Origin: Candidatus Nitrotoga sp. SPKER
GTDB lineage: Bacteria; Pseudomonadota; Gammaproteobacteria; Burkholderiales; Gallionellaceae
Direction: 5' to 3'
DNA length: 64,000 nt
Assembly: GCA_003402285.1 (NCBI GenBank)
Contig: QFXG01000024.1
Span: 143,725 to 207,724, forward strand
Shown here: piece by piece, positions 10,101-19,452 of the stretch
Numbering within the stretch: position 1 is the stretch's first letter
Layout: each line of letters begins with the position of its first letter
Notes under the pieces: model-generated
What the model was told of the DNA's origin: nothing
The model's input: the letters and a program-made list of their open reading frames with translations, nothing else
The model's database searches: none
Program-made: the position numbers and the translations under genes

Positions 10101-10495
10101 GAAGATTTGTGGATATAGCTACATTTAATTTGTGTTTCGACGCTAAATCAATGTTCTGGAAAAAATAAAAATTTCAGGGAGTATTTTAAACAAGTAAGTT
10201 TCAATAAAATATTTTGCCGTAACTTTAATTTATACCTTCTTTAATTTAATTGTTTGGCCATTTATCAATTAGGTAAGATTTATTTTGTATTAGAAGCCAG
10301 TTAGCCCGCTCTATCTCCCCGCTATATGGAACATGAAATTGACGCCCAGGTATAATTTATAAAAAATTAGATCTCTGGCTCATTAGTTGTACTTGCGAAT
10401 AAAAAGCAATCAACTGGTATTTTAAGACATGGATGTTCTCCCATAAATTTGATGAATGAAGTTTGATATTGACCAGCGACATATTTGGAACATTA
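10101..10495. other. AT-rich intergenic stretch after prsR
   Basis: About 395 AT-rich bases between prsR and the small ORF ahead of arnT. No gene, convincing terminator or GG-N10-GC sigma-54 promoter is seen. It probably holds the promoter of the arn operon. Confidence 0.4.
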
Positions 10496-10585
10496 ATGAA
10501 AATTGATCAATTGTTAGAAGTCGTTAGTATTTTTTCTTTGACTAGTATTTTGCTATTACTTTTGTCACGAAAATTGGTGCATTAA
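10496..10585 (+). CDS. 29-residue hydrophobic ORF coupled to arnT
   Basis: The frame ATG AAA ATT GAT CAA encodes 29 residues with a leucine/isoleucine-rich hydrophobic middle and a basic end (SRKLVH). Its TAA stop overlaps the arnT start as TAATG, the arrangement used for translational coupling. Neither ORF has a strong ribosome binding site. It could be a leader peptide, a small membrane protein, or chance. Confidence 0.3.
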   Translation: MKIDQLLEVVSIFSLTSILLLLLSRKLVH

Positions 10586-12231
10586 TGGCAAAAATGGAGA
10601 TTAAACGCTGGTGGTGGCTATTGTTAATGGTCATCGTGATTTGGTTTGGTACGTTGGAATATCGTAAGCTGATAAAGCCAGACGAAGGCCGTTACGCTGA
10701 AATTCCGCGCGAAATGGTAGTGAGCGGTGACTGGGTTACACCGCGTCTGAACAATCTGAAATATTTCGAGAAACCCCCGCTGCAATATTGGGCGACCGCG
10801 ACTGCCTATACCCTGTTTGGTGAGCATCATTGGACGTCACGTTTGTGGCCGGCATTGACCGGTTTTGCCGGTTTGTTATTGGTATGGTTTGCCGGTGTAC
10901 GTTTATTCGGGCGCGAAGCTGGACAGTATGCAGCTTTGATTCTTGGTAGCAGTTTATTGTATGCGGTGATCGGGCATATCAATACGCTTGATATGGGTGT
11001 CACGTTTTTTTTAACCCTTGGAATTGTCGGTCTGTTACTTGGTCAGCAGACCCAAACAGATCCGCGTACCCGGCGTAATTGGCTCTATTGCGCATGGACG
11101 GCATTGGGTTTGGCAGTATTGAGCAAGGGGTTGATAGGGCTGGTACTGCCGGCTGCTACGTTAGTGATTTACTCTGTGTTGCAGCGCGATTTAGCACCAT
11201 GGAAGCGCCTCAATCTAGTGACCGGGCTATTATTGTTTTTATTTGTCACTGCGCCATGGTTTATTCTGGTGATGAAAGCTAATCCCGAATTCTTCGAGCG
11301 TTTCTTTATTTACGAGCACTACACGCGATTTTCTACCAAGGATTTGGGGCGTTACCAACCTTGGTACTATTTTATTCCCATCCTGCTGGCAGGTATGTTG
11401 CCTTGGACTATGTTAATGTTTGATACCGTGTTACGTACTTGGAAAAGTACCATGTATATCGGAACGGCATTTAACCCGGAACGCTTTCTACTGATATGGG
11501 TAGTCTTCATTTATGTCTTTTTTTCGGTGTCCGGATCAAAACTACCGTCCTATTTGTTGCCGATGTTTCCGGCTCTGGCATTGTTAATGGGCAAACGTCT
11601 GGCCGAGATACGGGAACGGGTATTGCTGTGGCAACTTGCCCCAGTTTTGCTGGTTCCGGTGGTAACGTTGGGGTTTGCACCGTTTACAGCGCAGTTGGCA
11701 GAAACCCCGCTAAAAATGGAAATGTATAGTGATTATGCAGTTTGGGCCGTGGTGGCAGCACTGGTTTATTTGTTTGGATTGATTTGTAGCATGGTGTTGT
11801 TGGCACGCAGAAAAAAATCTCTGGCGGTACTGGTGGTGGCATTAAGCACTTTGATTGGGGCACAAATTGTTTTATGTGGGCATAATACTGTGGCCATATG
11901 GCGTTCTGCGTACCACATTGCCGAATTGATCCGTCCCTATGTCAAACCCGATACCTCTTTGTATTCGGTAGGTACCTACGAGCAGACTCTACCGTTTTAT
12001 CTGAAGCGCACCTTCACCTTGGTTGACTATCAGAATGAAATGGCATTCGGTATTATGCAGGAGCCGCAGCGTTGGATACCAGACATCGCCAGCTTCGTGA
12101 AAATATGGGGTAAGCAACCAGCAGCATTGGCGATTATGCCGGTTCAGTTATACCCGCAACTTAAACAGCAAGGCTTGGCAATGAAGATTATTTTTGAGGA
12201 CACCCAATACATTGTTGTGAACAAACCATGA
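10585..12231 (+). CDS. arnT: Lipid A 4-amino-4-deoxy-L-arabinose transferase family protein (ArnT-like)
   Basis: A 548-residue GT83/PMT-type membrane glycosyltransferase with about a dozen hydrophobic helices. After the first helix comes the catalytic periplasmic loop with PDEGRYAEIPREM and FEKPPLQYW, the hallmarks of ArnT. It should transfer L-Ara4N from undecaprenyl phosphate to lipid A on the periplasmic side of the inner membrane, masking phosphates. It opens an operon with arnE, arnB, arnC, a formyltransferase and arnD; its stop overlaps the arnE start by four bases (ATGA). Given the company, ArnT is much more likely than a general protein mannosyltransferase. Confidence 0.85.
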   Translation: MAKMEIKRWWWLLLMVIVIWFGTLEYRKLIKPDEGRYAEIPREMVVSGDWVTPRLNNLKYFEKPPLQYWATATAYTLFGEHHWTSRLWPALTGFAGLLLVWFAGVRLFGREAGQYAALILGSSLLYAVIGHINTLDMGVTFFLTLGIVGLLLGQQTQTDPRTRRNWLYCAWTALGLAVLSKGLIGLVLPAATLVIYSVLQRDLAPWKRLNLVTGLLLFLFVTAPWFILVMKANPEFFERFFIYEHYTRFSTKDLGRYQPWYYFIPILLAGMLPWTMLMFDTVLRTWKSTMYIGTAFNPERFLLIWVVFIYVFFSVSGSKLPSYLLPMFPALALLMGKRLAEIRERVLLWQLAPVLLVPVVTLGFAPFTAQLAETPLKMEMYSDYAVWAVVAALVYLFGLICSMVLLARRKKSLAVLVVALSTLIGAQIVLCGHNTVAIWRSAYHIAELIRPYVKPDTSLYSVGTYEQTLPFYLKRTFTLVDYQNEMAFGIMQEPQRWIPDIASFVKIWGKQPAALAIMPVQLYPQLKQQGLAMKIIFEDTQYIVVNKP

Positions 12232-12599
12232 ACTTGATCAGCTTTAGTTTGATTTTTGCTGGTGTGATGCTTAATGTTGCTGCGCAGCTTCTGATCAAGG
12301 CCGGTACCAACAGCATTGGCTATTTTGAATTTAGTCGTAGTAATGTTCTGCCAATCGGTATACGGCTTGCTACCGAGCCGCACATCATTGGGGCAATGGT
12401 TTGTTATGTACTTAGCGTGGTGATTTGGATATTGGCGCTATCACGCGTACAGGTCAGCATTGCTTATCCGCTGCTGTCCATGGGATACATAGTCAATTTG
12501 GTGGCAGCGTGGTGGTTTTTTAATGAATCAATCAACCCGGCTAAAGTGGCTGGCATTAGCGTTATTATTTTGGGTGTCATCATTATTTCTCGAGCATGA
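12228..12599 (+). CDS. arnE: ArnE-like undecaprenyl-phosphate-Ara4N flippase subunit
   Basis: A 123-residue small multidrug-resistance/EamA-type protein with four predicted membrane helices (MNLISFSLIFAGVMLNVAAQ at the start; VIWILALSRVQVSIAYPLLSMGY in the third). Enterobacteria use two such subunits, ArnE and ArnF; here only one is present between arnT and arnB, overlapping both by ATGA. It may act as a homodimer or with a partner encoded elsewhere. Confidence 0.75.
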   Translation: MNLISFSLIFAGVMLNVAAQLLIKAGTNSIGYFEFSRSNVLPIGIRLATEPHIIGAMVCYVLSVVIWILALSRVQVSIAYPLLSMGYIVNLVAAWWFFNESINPAKVAGISVIILGVIIISRA

Positions 12600-13717
12600 A
12601 CGAATTTCTTCCATTTTCTCGCCCATCCATTGATGAGGCTACTATTGCTGCCGTAGCGGAAACCTTGCGTTCCGGTTGGATTACCAGTGGCCCCAAGGTA
12701 CAGGAATTCGAGAGGCAACTTTCTGAGTATTTCGGTGGGCGTCCAGTGCGCACCTTCAACTCCGGCACCTGCACCATGGAAATTGCTCTGCGTATTGCAG
12801 GTATAGGCCGTGGTGACGAAGTCATCACCACGCCGATTTCCTGGGTAGCCACCGCCAATGTCATACTTCAAGTTGGTGCAACTCCGGTGTTCGCTGATGT
12901 TGATCCGGTTACACGTAACATTGATCTGGACAAGGTTGAGGCGGCAATCACGCCACGCACCAAGGCAATCATCCCGGTTTATCTGGCGGGCAAACCGGTG
13001 GATATGGATCGTCTCTATCAGATAGCTGTTAGACACAAATTGCGCGTAATCGAAGACGCTGCGCAAGCAATCGGTTCAACATGGCAAGGCAAACCCATCG
13101 GCTCGTTTGGCGATTTCGTTTCATTCAGCTTCCAGGCCAACAAAAATATCACCACCTCGGAAGGTGGCTGTTTGGTGCTCAATAACGCAGAGGAAGCCGC
13201 TCTCGCTGAAAAATATCGATTGCAAGGTGTCACGCGGAGCGGTTACGACGGCATCGAAGTGGACGTGCTGGGCGGCAAATTCAATATGACCGACATCGCC
13301 GCCGCCATTGGCTTGGGGCAGTTCGCGCAATTAAATGTTATCACCGCACAACGACGCAAATTAGCGCGGCATTATTTCGCGACACTCGGTAAAAATTTCG
13401 AAGCGCAAACTGGCGCGCAATTACCTCTCGCTGATTTTGAAAATACTAACTGGCATTTGTTTCAGATAGTGCTGCCGGAGCGCATCACCCGTGCCGATTT
13501 CATGGCGCGTATGAAAGACAAGAACATCGGTATCGGTTATCACTATGCGCCTATTCACCTGTTTAAGCTGTATCGATCACTGGGTTTTACGGCAGGTATG
13601 TTTCCAATTGCAGAGCATGTTGGGCGTCAGATTGTTTCCTTGCCAATCTTCGCGGCGATGAGTGAAAGCGATGTCGAACGCACGTGCGTTGCGATGTGTG
13701 AAGTATTGAAAAATTAG
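12596..13717 (+). CDS. arnB: UDP-4-amino-4-deoxy-L-arabinose aminotransferase (ArnB-like)
   Basis: A 373-residue DegT/DnrJ/EryC1 family PLP enzyme. The substrate segments FLPFSRPSIDEATI and SGWITSGPK at the N terminus are typical of ArnB; VIEDAAQAIGS and SFQANKNITTSEGGC carry the PLP-binding aspartate and Schiff-base lysine. It should convert UDP-4-keto-pentose to UDP-L-Ara4N using glutamate. The start overlaps the arnE stop, and a 100-base gap follows before arnC, the only sizeable gap inside the operon. Other 4-amino-sugar aminotransferases are possible but the neighbours favour ArnB. Confidence 0.82.
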   Translation: MNEFLPFSRPSIDEATIAAVAETLRSGWITSGPKVQEFERQLSEYFGGRPVRTFNSGTCTMEIALRIAGIGRGDEVITTPISWVATANVILQVGATPVFADVDPVTRNIDLDKVEAAITPRTKAIIPVYLAGKPVDMDRLYQIAVRHKLRVIEDAAQAIGSTWQGKPIGSFGDFVSFSFQANKNITTSEGGCLVLNNAEEAALAEKYRLQGVTRSGYDGIEVDVLGGKFNMTDIAAAIGLGQFAQLNVITAQRRKLARHYFATLGKNFEAQTGAQLPLADFENTNWHLFQIVLPERITRADFMARMKDKNIGIGYHYAPIHLFKLYRSLGFTAGMFPIAEHVGRQIVSLPIFAAMSESDVERTCVAMCEVLKN

Positions 13718-13787
13718 CGTGCACAGAGCGCGTCCTATGCTGTTGGCCTTATCTTAATTTTGCTTATATCGATTCCTAATTTCGCTA

Positions 13788-13804
13788 ACCTCACCCTCTG
13801 AGGT
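13788..13804 (+). promoter_or_regulatory. Small hairpin ahead of arnC
   Basis: ACCTCA (13788-13793) and TGAGGT (13799-13804) form a perfect 6-bp stem with loop CCCTC, ending 13 bases before the arnC ATG. The right arm includes the only Shine-Dalgarno-like sequence (GAGG), so the stem could hide it. There is no U-tract, so it is not a terminator. Function is inferred only. Confidence 0.3.
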
Positions 13805-13817
13805 AAAATCCTGCGCC

Positions 13818-14756
13818 ATGAGTACCCTCCAACTTTCCGTCATCATTCCTGTTTACAACGAAGAAGAAGGGCTACAGACCTTATTTGATCGTTTATACCC
13901 GACACTGGACAATCTCGGTATAAGTTACGAAATTGTGTTTATCAATGATGGTAGCCGTGACCGTTCGGCAGCTATTTTGCGTGAGCAATTCCAGCGCCGT
14001 CCCGAAGTAACACGGGTGATTTTGTTCAATGGCAATTTTGGTCAGCATATGGCGATCACTGCGGGCTTTGAGCATGCGCGCGGCGCGCGCGTGGTGACGT
14101 TGGACGCCGACCTGCAAAATCCGCCGGAAGAGATAGCCAAGCTGCTCGCCAAAATGGATGAGGGTTACGATTACATTGGTTCAATTCGTAAGCAACGTAA
14201 CGATAGCTGGTGGCGGCATATGGGTTCACGTACTATGAATCGCCTGCGTGAACGAATTACGAATATCAAAATGACTGATCAAGGCTGTATGTTGCGCGCC
14301 TATGATCGTCCTCTCATTGATGCGATCAATAGTTGTAAGGAGGTAAATACTTTTGTCCCGGCGCTGGCCTATACTTTTGCGCGCAATCCTGCCGAGGTGA
14401 TGGTAGAACATGAAGAGCGTGCGCTGGGTGAATCAAAATACTCGTTGTACAGTTTGATTCGTCTGAATTTTGACCTGATGACCGGATTTTCTGTCGTACC
14501 CCTGCAATGGTTCTCCATGGCTGGAATTGCAATTTCATTGATGTCTGCATTTTTCGTGGTCTTTCTACTGGTGCGTCGACTGTTTGTCGGCCCTGAAGCG
14601 GAAGGCTTATTTACTTTGTTCGCAGTCGCTTTTTTCCTGATTGGCCTCACTCTGTTCGGTATCGGTTTGCTGGGGGAATACATCGGCCGCATTTATCTAC
14701 AAGTGCGCCATCGTCCACGCTATTTGATACAAGCCGTATTGGATAAAATTGAATGA
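13818..14756 (+). CDS. arnC: Undecaprenyl-phosphate 4-deoxy-4-formamido-L-arabinose transferase (ArnC-like)
   Basis: A 312-residue GT2 glycosyltransferase with an N-terminal catalytic domain (SVIIPVYNEEEGL; FINDGSRD; metal-binding VVTLDADLQNPPEE) and two C-terminal membrane helices (about 230-300). ArnC loads formylated Ara4N onto undecaprenyl phosphate at the cytoplasmic face. It follows arnB after 100 bases and its stop overlaps the next start (ATGA). A DPM1-like dolichyl/undecaprenyl mannose synthase would look similar; the operon context decides. Confidence 0.85.
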   Translation: MSTLQLSVIIPVYNEEEGLQTLFDRLYPTLDNLGISYEIVFINDGSRDRSAAILREQFQRRPEVTRVILFNGNFGQHMAITAGFEHARGARVVTLDADLQNPPEEIAKLLAKMDEGYDYIGSIRKQRNDSWWRHMGSRTMNRLRERITNIKMTDQGCMLRAYDRPLIDAINSCKEVNTFVPALAYTFARNPAEVMVEHEERALGESKYSLYSLIRLNFDLMTGFSVVPLQWFSMAGIAISLMSAFFVVFLLVRRLFVGPEAEGLFTLFAVAFFLIGLTLFGIGLLGEYIGRIYLQVRHRPRYLIQAVLDKIE

Positions 14757-15679
14757 CGCGCGTGGTTGTTTTTGCTTACCATAACGTGGGTGTTCGTTGC
14801 CTGTCTGTATTGCTGACGCACGGCATACAAGTGGCACTGGTGGTTACTCATCGCGACAACCCTAAAGAAAATATCTGGTTTGCTAGCGTGGCCGAGTTGG
14901 CTATGCTACATGGCATTCCGGTCATTACACCGGATAATCCGAATACAGTAGAAGTGCTTGAGCAGATTCGAGCGCTGCAACCAGACTTTCTGTTTTCCTT
15001 CTATTATCGCGAAATGTTTAAGCGTGAGTTGCTAAAAATTCCTAAACAGGGTGCGCTCAACATGCATGGTTCGCTGCTACCGAAATATCGAGGCCGGGTG
15101 CCGGTAAACTGGGCAATAATTAAAGGTGAAATAGAAACGGGCGCGACCTTGCATTACATGACCGAGAAACCTGACAACGGTGCGGTGGTAGCGCAACAGG
15201 CCGTACCCATTTTATCTGATGACACTGCATTCGAAGTATTCCAAAAAGTCACTGTGGCCGCTGAAATTGCACTGAATGCTTGCTTGCCCGCTTTACTTGC
15301 AGGTACAGCAAAATCAGTGGAACAGGATTTGAGTCAAGGTGAATATTTCGGTGGGCGCAAACCGGAGGATGGCATTATTGACTGGTCGCAAGACGCGCGC
15401 AGCATTCACAATCTGGTGCGTGCTGTGGCACCGCCTTATCCGGGTGCGATTACACAGCTTCTGGGCAAATCCATGCGTATTTTGCAAACGCTGATTATAA
15501 CTTGTGCAACAACAAATGAGATACCAGCCTTCTATGTCGAGGAAGGCAAGGCATACGTTATTTGCAGGCAAGGAAAATTGCGCGTCGTACGTTTTGAGCT
15601 GGATAGCGTAGAGATGAGCGCCACAGATTTTGCTGCACAGTACGGAGTGGCAAGATTTCAATTTAATGCGTCTTTATAA
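14753..15679 (+). CDS. arnA: Formyltransferase-only ArnA (UDP-L-Ara4N formyltransferase)
   Basis: A 308-residue protein equal to only the N-terminal half of enterobacterial ArnA (about 660 residues). It carries the formyltransferase core: FSFYYREMFKRELL, LNMHGSLLPKYRGR with the catalytic Asn and His, and EKPDNGAVV with the catalytic Asp, then a C-terminal Fmt-like subdomain (residues 205-300). It should add a formyl group from 10-formyl-tetrahydrofolate to UDP-Ara4N. The C-terminal NAD-dependent UDP-glucuronate decarboxylase domain is missing and no separate gene for it lies in the window. It sits in frame between arnC and arnD. Confidence 0.82.
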   Translation: MTRVVVFAYHNVGVRCLSVLLTHGIQVALVVTHRDNPKENIWFASVAELAMLHGIPVITPDNPNTVEVLEQIRALQPDFLFSFYYREMFKRELLKIPKQGALNMHGSLLPKYRGRVPVNWAIIKGEIETGATLHYMTEKPDNGAVVAQQAVPILSDDTAFEVFQKVTVAAEIALNACLPALLAGTAKSVEQDLSQGEYFGGRKPEDGIIDWSQDARSIHNLVRAVAPPYPGAITQLLGKSMRILQTLIITCATTNEIPAFYVEEGKAYVICRQGKLRVVRFELDSVEMSATDFAAQYGVARFQFNASL

Positions 15680-15708
15680 TTGTTAAAGAATCCGGGAATA
15701 CAATTTTC

Positions 15709-16605
15709 ATGCCCCAGTTAGCGCTTAAAATTGACGTTGATACTTATCGCGGTACGCGCGAGGGGGTTCCGCGTTTATTAGAAATGCTGAAGCGACATGA
15801 TATACAAGCCACATTTTTCTTTACTCTTGGTACTGACCACACAGGGCGTGCTATTCGGCGTGTATTTCGTCCCGGGTTTTTAGGCAAGGTATCACGCACC
15901 TCAGTGCTGGAACACTATGGCATCAAGACGTTGCTGTATGGCACTTTATTACCTGGGCCGGATATTGGACGCAACTGTGCGCAGATTTTACGCTCAGTAC
16001 GCGATGCAGGTTTTGAAGTCGGTATTCATTGCTATGATCATATTCGCTGGCAAGATTATGTTGCGGGTAAAGATGCCGAGTGGACAAGGCGCGAGATGCA
16101 GCGCGCGGTGGATAGATTCATCGAGATTTTTGGCGTAGCGCCCAAGGCGCATGCTGCCGCCGGTTGGCAGATGAATCGGCATGCTTTACGCCTGATGCAA
16201 CTACTCAGGTTTGATTACAGTTCCGACACACGCGGCACACATCCTTTTATCCCCACTTGGAATGCAGAGATTATTGCCTGCCCGCAATTGCCTACCACCT
16301 TGCCTACGTTGGATGAAATCATCAATCGCGAGGGCGTCACCGTGGAAAATGTGGCGCAGCACTTGCTGGGGTTGACTGCAAATCCCCCAGATATGGGTCA
16401 CGTATTTACACTGCATGCCGAGTTGGAAGGTGGCAAGTGGATGCCAGTATTCGAACAGCTCATCATAGGCTGGAAAGAACAGAACTACGAGCTGGTTTCA
16501 TTGCGCCAATATTTGGAAAATCTTAAAGGTACACTGCCACGGAATGAGCTGGTAATAGGGGCAGTGGATGGACGTAGTGGGACACTGGCCATGCAGGGCA
16601 AATAG
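15709..16605 (+). CDS. arnD: 4-deoxy-4-formamido-arabinose-phosphoundecaprenol deformylase (ArnD-like)
   Basis: A 298-residue NodB-type carbohydrate esterase. LALKIDVDTYRGTREGVP at the N terminus holds the metal-binding aspartates, EVGIHCYDHIRWQDY the histidines, and HAAAGWQMNRHAL a further conserved block. It should remove the formyl group after transfer to undecaprenyl phosphate, making the pathway irreversible. It is the last gene of the arn run, 29 bases after the formyltransferase; the next gene is on the other strand. Confidence 0.87.
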   Translation: MPQLALKIDVDTYRGTREGVPRLLEMLKRHDIQATFFFTLGTDHTGRAIRRVFRPGFLGKVSRTSVLEHYGIKTLLYGTLLPGPDIGRNCAQILRSVRDAGFEVGIHCYDHIRWQDYVAGKDAEWTRREMQRAVDRFIEIFGVAPKAHAAAGWQMNRHALRLMQLLRFDYSSDTRGTHPFIPTWNAEIIACPQLPTTLPTLDEIINREGVTVENVAQHLLGLTANPPDMGHVFTLHAELEGGKWMPVFEQLIIGWKEQNYELVSLRQYLENLKGTLPRNELVIGAVDGRSGTLAMQGK

Positions 16606-16711
16606 GTGCGGTGGACTTCAGATTTTTAGTTTGATTGGAGTAGCTGCTTACAGGTCATGGCTGGTGTGATTGCGTGTCAATACGTTATGGATTGGCCTTC
16701 TCATCATCACA

Positions 16712-17515
16712 TCAGTTACCAAATCGATATGAAGCCATAGCGACATTAAATACTTTATCTACAAAAATACGGTGCCCGGTATCATCACCCGCTGCGCCTG
16801 CTACGACCATTAATGGAATGAGGTGGTCTTCTCGTGGATGAGCCAATCGAGCTACTGGTGATGTTTCCCAATTTATTAATTTTGTAGCGCGGTTAACCGG
16901 ATTTGGGTCGGAAATTGCTTCATTTAAATATTGCTCGAATTGCTCGGACACAGGTGTGGCATCAACTTGTCCGAATCCTCGCATGTTGTGGTAAGTAAGC
17001 CCACTTCCTATGATTAGAACTGCTTCATCTCGTAGGGACTTTAAAGCTTCACCAGCCCGAATATGTTCCAAGGGGTCATAATTTGATTTCAAAGAAAGCA
17101 TGACTACTGGAATACTTGCATCTGGGTACATCAGGAACAAGGGAACAAAGGTTCCATGATCGAATCCTTGATGTGGATCTTCCTTACTACTGATTCCCGC
17201 TTGACCGAGCAGCTCGCGAACACGGTTTGCGAGCGTAGGCGATCCTGGTGCCGGATATTTGATCCGGTAGGTATGTTCAGGAAAGCCAGAGTAGTCATAC
17301 CTCATTGGAGGATTTGTTGCGGTTGATACTGTAAATTCGCTTTCCTCCCAATGACCCGTAATAACCAAAATCGCTTTGGGTTTACAGGGGAGGCTTGCCG
17401 GAAGCTGACTCAATTTCCGAGCAGTTTTTGCAAACTGCTTTTTCATGTCATCAATATATGGCCAAGGGCCACCACCATGAGAGATGAAAAAAGTTGGAAG
17501 TTTGGTGTTGTCCAT
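16712..17515 (-). CDS. ygiD: LigB-type extradiol dioxygenase (4,5-DOPA dioxygenase/YgiD family)
   Basis: A 267-residue protein of the DODA/YgiD family of class III extradiol ring-cleavage dioxygenases. Metal-ligand histidine motifs are visible at the N terminus (FFISHGGGPWP, His13), in VITGHWEES and GFDHGTFVPL, and LTYHNMRGF further on. Its length fits the family. The natural substrate is not known; bacterial members cleave catecholic compounds in vitro. It stands alone, convergent with arnD and facing away from the diguanylate cyclase gene. No Shine-Dalgarno sequence is obvious. Confidence 0.85.
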   Translation of the reverse strand: MDNTKLPTFFISHGGGPWPYIDDMKKQFAKTARKLSQLPASLPCKPKAILVITGHWEESEFTVSTATNPPMRYDYSGFPEHTYRIKYPAPGSPTLANRVRELLGQAGISSKEDPHQGFDHGTFVPLFLMYPDASIPVVMLSLKSNYDPLEHIRAGEALKSLRDEAVLIIGSGLTYHNMRGFGQVDATPVSEQFEQYLNEAISDPNPVNRATKLINWETSPVARLAHPREDHLIPLMVVAGAAGDDTGHRIFVDKVFNVAMASYRFGN

Positions 17516-17808
17516 ATGGTTATAAACTATTTGATAATGCGTTTTAAATAAAATTTTTTAGTTACAGTAAAGTGGTTATTCATTAGGCTATTAACGTAAG
17601 TCAATACTATTGATATAGCGAGCAACGTCTATGCTGTGGTGTACTCATCAGTATTCTAGAACTCGAGGGTGTCCTTGATTAATCTATTGTTCATGCAACG
17701 AAGATATCAAGCCCTGTATTGGATCGTGGAAGCTTCGACATTTCCCGCAAGGAAAAAAATCATCAGAGCCAATTGTTACTCGAGTTTTAAACAGAATGCT
17801 ACGTTAAA

Positions 17809-19452
17809 CTAAGCCGCATAGTGTGCCCGATTTCGGCCAGCGCGCTTTGCTTCATAGAGAGCACTGTCGGCGCGGGAAAACACTGCTATTGGTGTAGCGT
17901 CATCGGATTGGGTGCATTGCACGATACCGATACTCACTGTCACGGAGACTATCTGACCGTTCGCACTGTAGCGCATGTCAGTAACCTGAGAACGAATGCG
18001 TTCCGCCGTTTTGAGCGCCATATCTGCCGTTGTTTCAACCATAATAATAATGAATTCATCGCCGCCATAGCGCGCAGCGTAATCTATGCTACGAATTGAC
18101 CGGCTAAGTATCTTGGCTACAGCTGTAAGTACTTCATCACCTGCGATATGACCGTGGCTGTCATTGAGCGTCTTAAAGTAATCAATATCCATCATGAGTA
18201 CTGCAAAGGGCCGTAGGTTACGCTTGAATCGAGCCATTTCATCTATCAAGATCGCATCGAGTTTACTGCGGTTATAAAGACCGGTCAGACCATCGGTAAT
18301 TGAGAGCGTCTCAAGCAGCTGATTTTGTTGCTGCATAGCTTGATTGGTGGCCACTATTTCGGCATGACTATGGCGCAGCTTGTCCGCCATCTGGTTAAAG
18401 ATGCGAGTGAGGTGGCCGAATTCATCATTTCGTGTCACAGGTAGCCGCACATCAAGATTCCCGTCAGCAATACTATTGGCTGCATTGATTAAATGTTGTA
18501 GCGGTGTGACGATTGAACGCCCCATCCGAAAAGCCACCGCTGTCACTATCAGAACTATTACGCACACTAATGCCAGGTACAGATTGCGCAATTTCACCCA
18601 AGTGGCGTAGACTTGAGCACGATCTTTTTCTGCCATTATCGTGACGGGTAGCGCAGCAGGTATCTCTGCCAGTCCGATGACTTCACGATGCAATAGCCCT
18701 TGAAAGACCATGGACGTGCCCGGTTGCGACAGTATTTGTCGCAGTGCCGCGGCATCCACTGGCATTAGCTTGGTTTTACTATTCGCACGGCTACTAAGCA
18801 GTTCCCTGCCGTTTTGATCCAGTAATGACACCTCGCCCTCTGGCGACTTCGTCGAGCTTTTTAGATAGGGCTGTGCGGTACGAAGATCAAGCACCGCCAC
18901 TAATGCTCCCATCAGCGCATTGTCGTACGCCAATACAGGAACCGCAACACTAAGCGTCGCGGTGGCGTGCTGTTTTTCCCAATGGGGTGGTACGAGCACA
19001 ACGCCTTCGGTGAGCGCATTTTCTGACCAGCTTTGCGGTAAAATGACAGCGGAGGGTGCAGCAGCACTGCTGGCCAAAATCTGTCCGGTAGCGTCTACCA
19101 CGGTTAATTCCAATATTGTGTCAAGTTTTGATTGCACCGAACGTAGATAATGCGTTAAGGCCTGCGGAGTATTATTGGATTTGTCTGCAAGCGGGCGAGC
19201 GGTGGTAGACAGTCCGTCGATGACAGCATTGGATGTGGACAATGCGCGAACTGCGCGAATGTGCTTGCTGATCCACAGTTCTAATTCACGACTGGCCTGA
19301 CTTGCCAAGGCACGCAGTTCACGGGTTACATTGTCGTTGATTTGTGCTTCGTTTTGACGGAATGACAGCAGCCCCAAGCCCAACGACGGAGTAAGCGTGG
19401 CTATGATGGCGAAAATAAAAATTTTGCTTTTAATGCTTTTCAACAATACCAT
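17809..19452 (-). CDS. Membrane diguanylate cyclase with Cache and HAMP domains
   Basis: A 547-residue protein: a membrane helix near residues 10-30, a periplasmic Cache-type sensor (about 35-285), a second helix (about 288-310), a HAMP domain (ITPLQHLINAANSIADGNLDVRLP region), a short coiled coil, and a GGDEF domain (about 385-547). The active-site motif GGDEF is intact and an RxxD inhibitory site (RSID) precedes it by the canonical five residues, so it should make c-di-GMP and be product-inhibited. It lies 160 bases downstream of the hybrid kinase in the same direction and may be its transcriptional partner. Confidence 0.9.
   Translation of the reverse strand: MVLLKSIKSKIFIFAIIATLTPSLGLGLLSFRQNEAQINDNVTRELRALASQASRELELWISKHIRAVRALSTSNAVIDGLSTTARPLADKSNNTPQALTHYLRSVQSKLDTILELTVVDATGQILASSAAAPSAVILPQSWSENALTEGVVLVPPHWEKQHATATLSVAVPVLAYDNALMGALVAVLDLRTAQPYLKSSTKSPEGEVSLLDQNGRELLSSRANSKTKLMPVDAAALRQILSQPGTSMVFQGLLHREVIGLAEIPAALPVTIMAEKDRAQVYATWVKLRNLYLALVCVIVLIVTAVAFRMGRSIVTPLQHLINAANSIADGNLDVRLPVTRNDEFGHLTRIFNQMADKLRHSHAEIVATNQAMQQQNQLLETLSITDGLTGLYNRSKLDAILIDEMARFKRNLRPFAVLMMDIDYFKTLNDSHGHIAGDEVLTAVAKILSRSIRSIDYAARYGGDEFIIIMVETTADMALKTAERIRSQVTDMRYSANGQIVSVTVSIGIVQCTQSDDATPIAVFSRADSALYEAKRAGRNRAHYAA

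Noticed and set aside
12464..13066. 200-codon open frame antisense to arnE/arnB
   Set aside because: Antisense shadow of arnB, whose catalytic motifs are intact.
17660..17786. AACTCGAG/CTCGAGTT inverted pair between the dioxygenase and cyclase genes
   Set aside because: The core is itself a palindrome and the arms are over 100 bases apart; likely chance.
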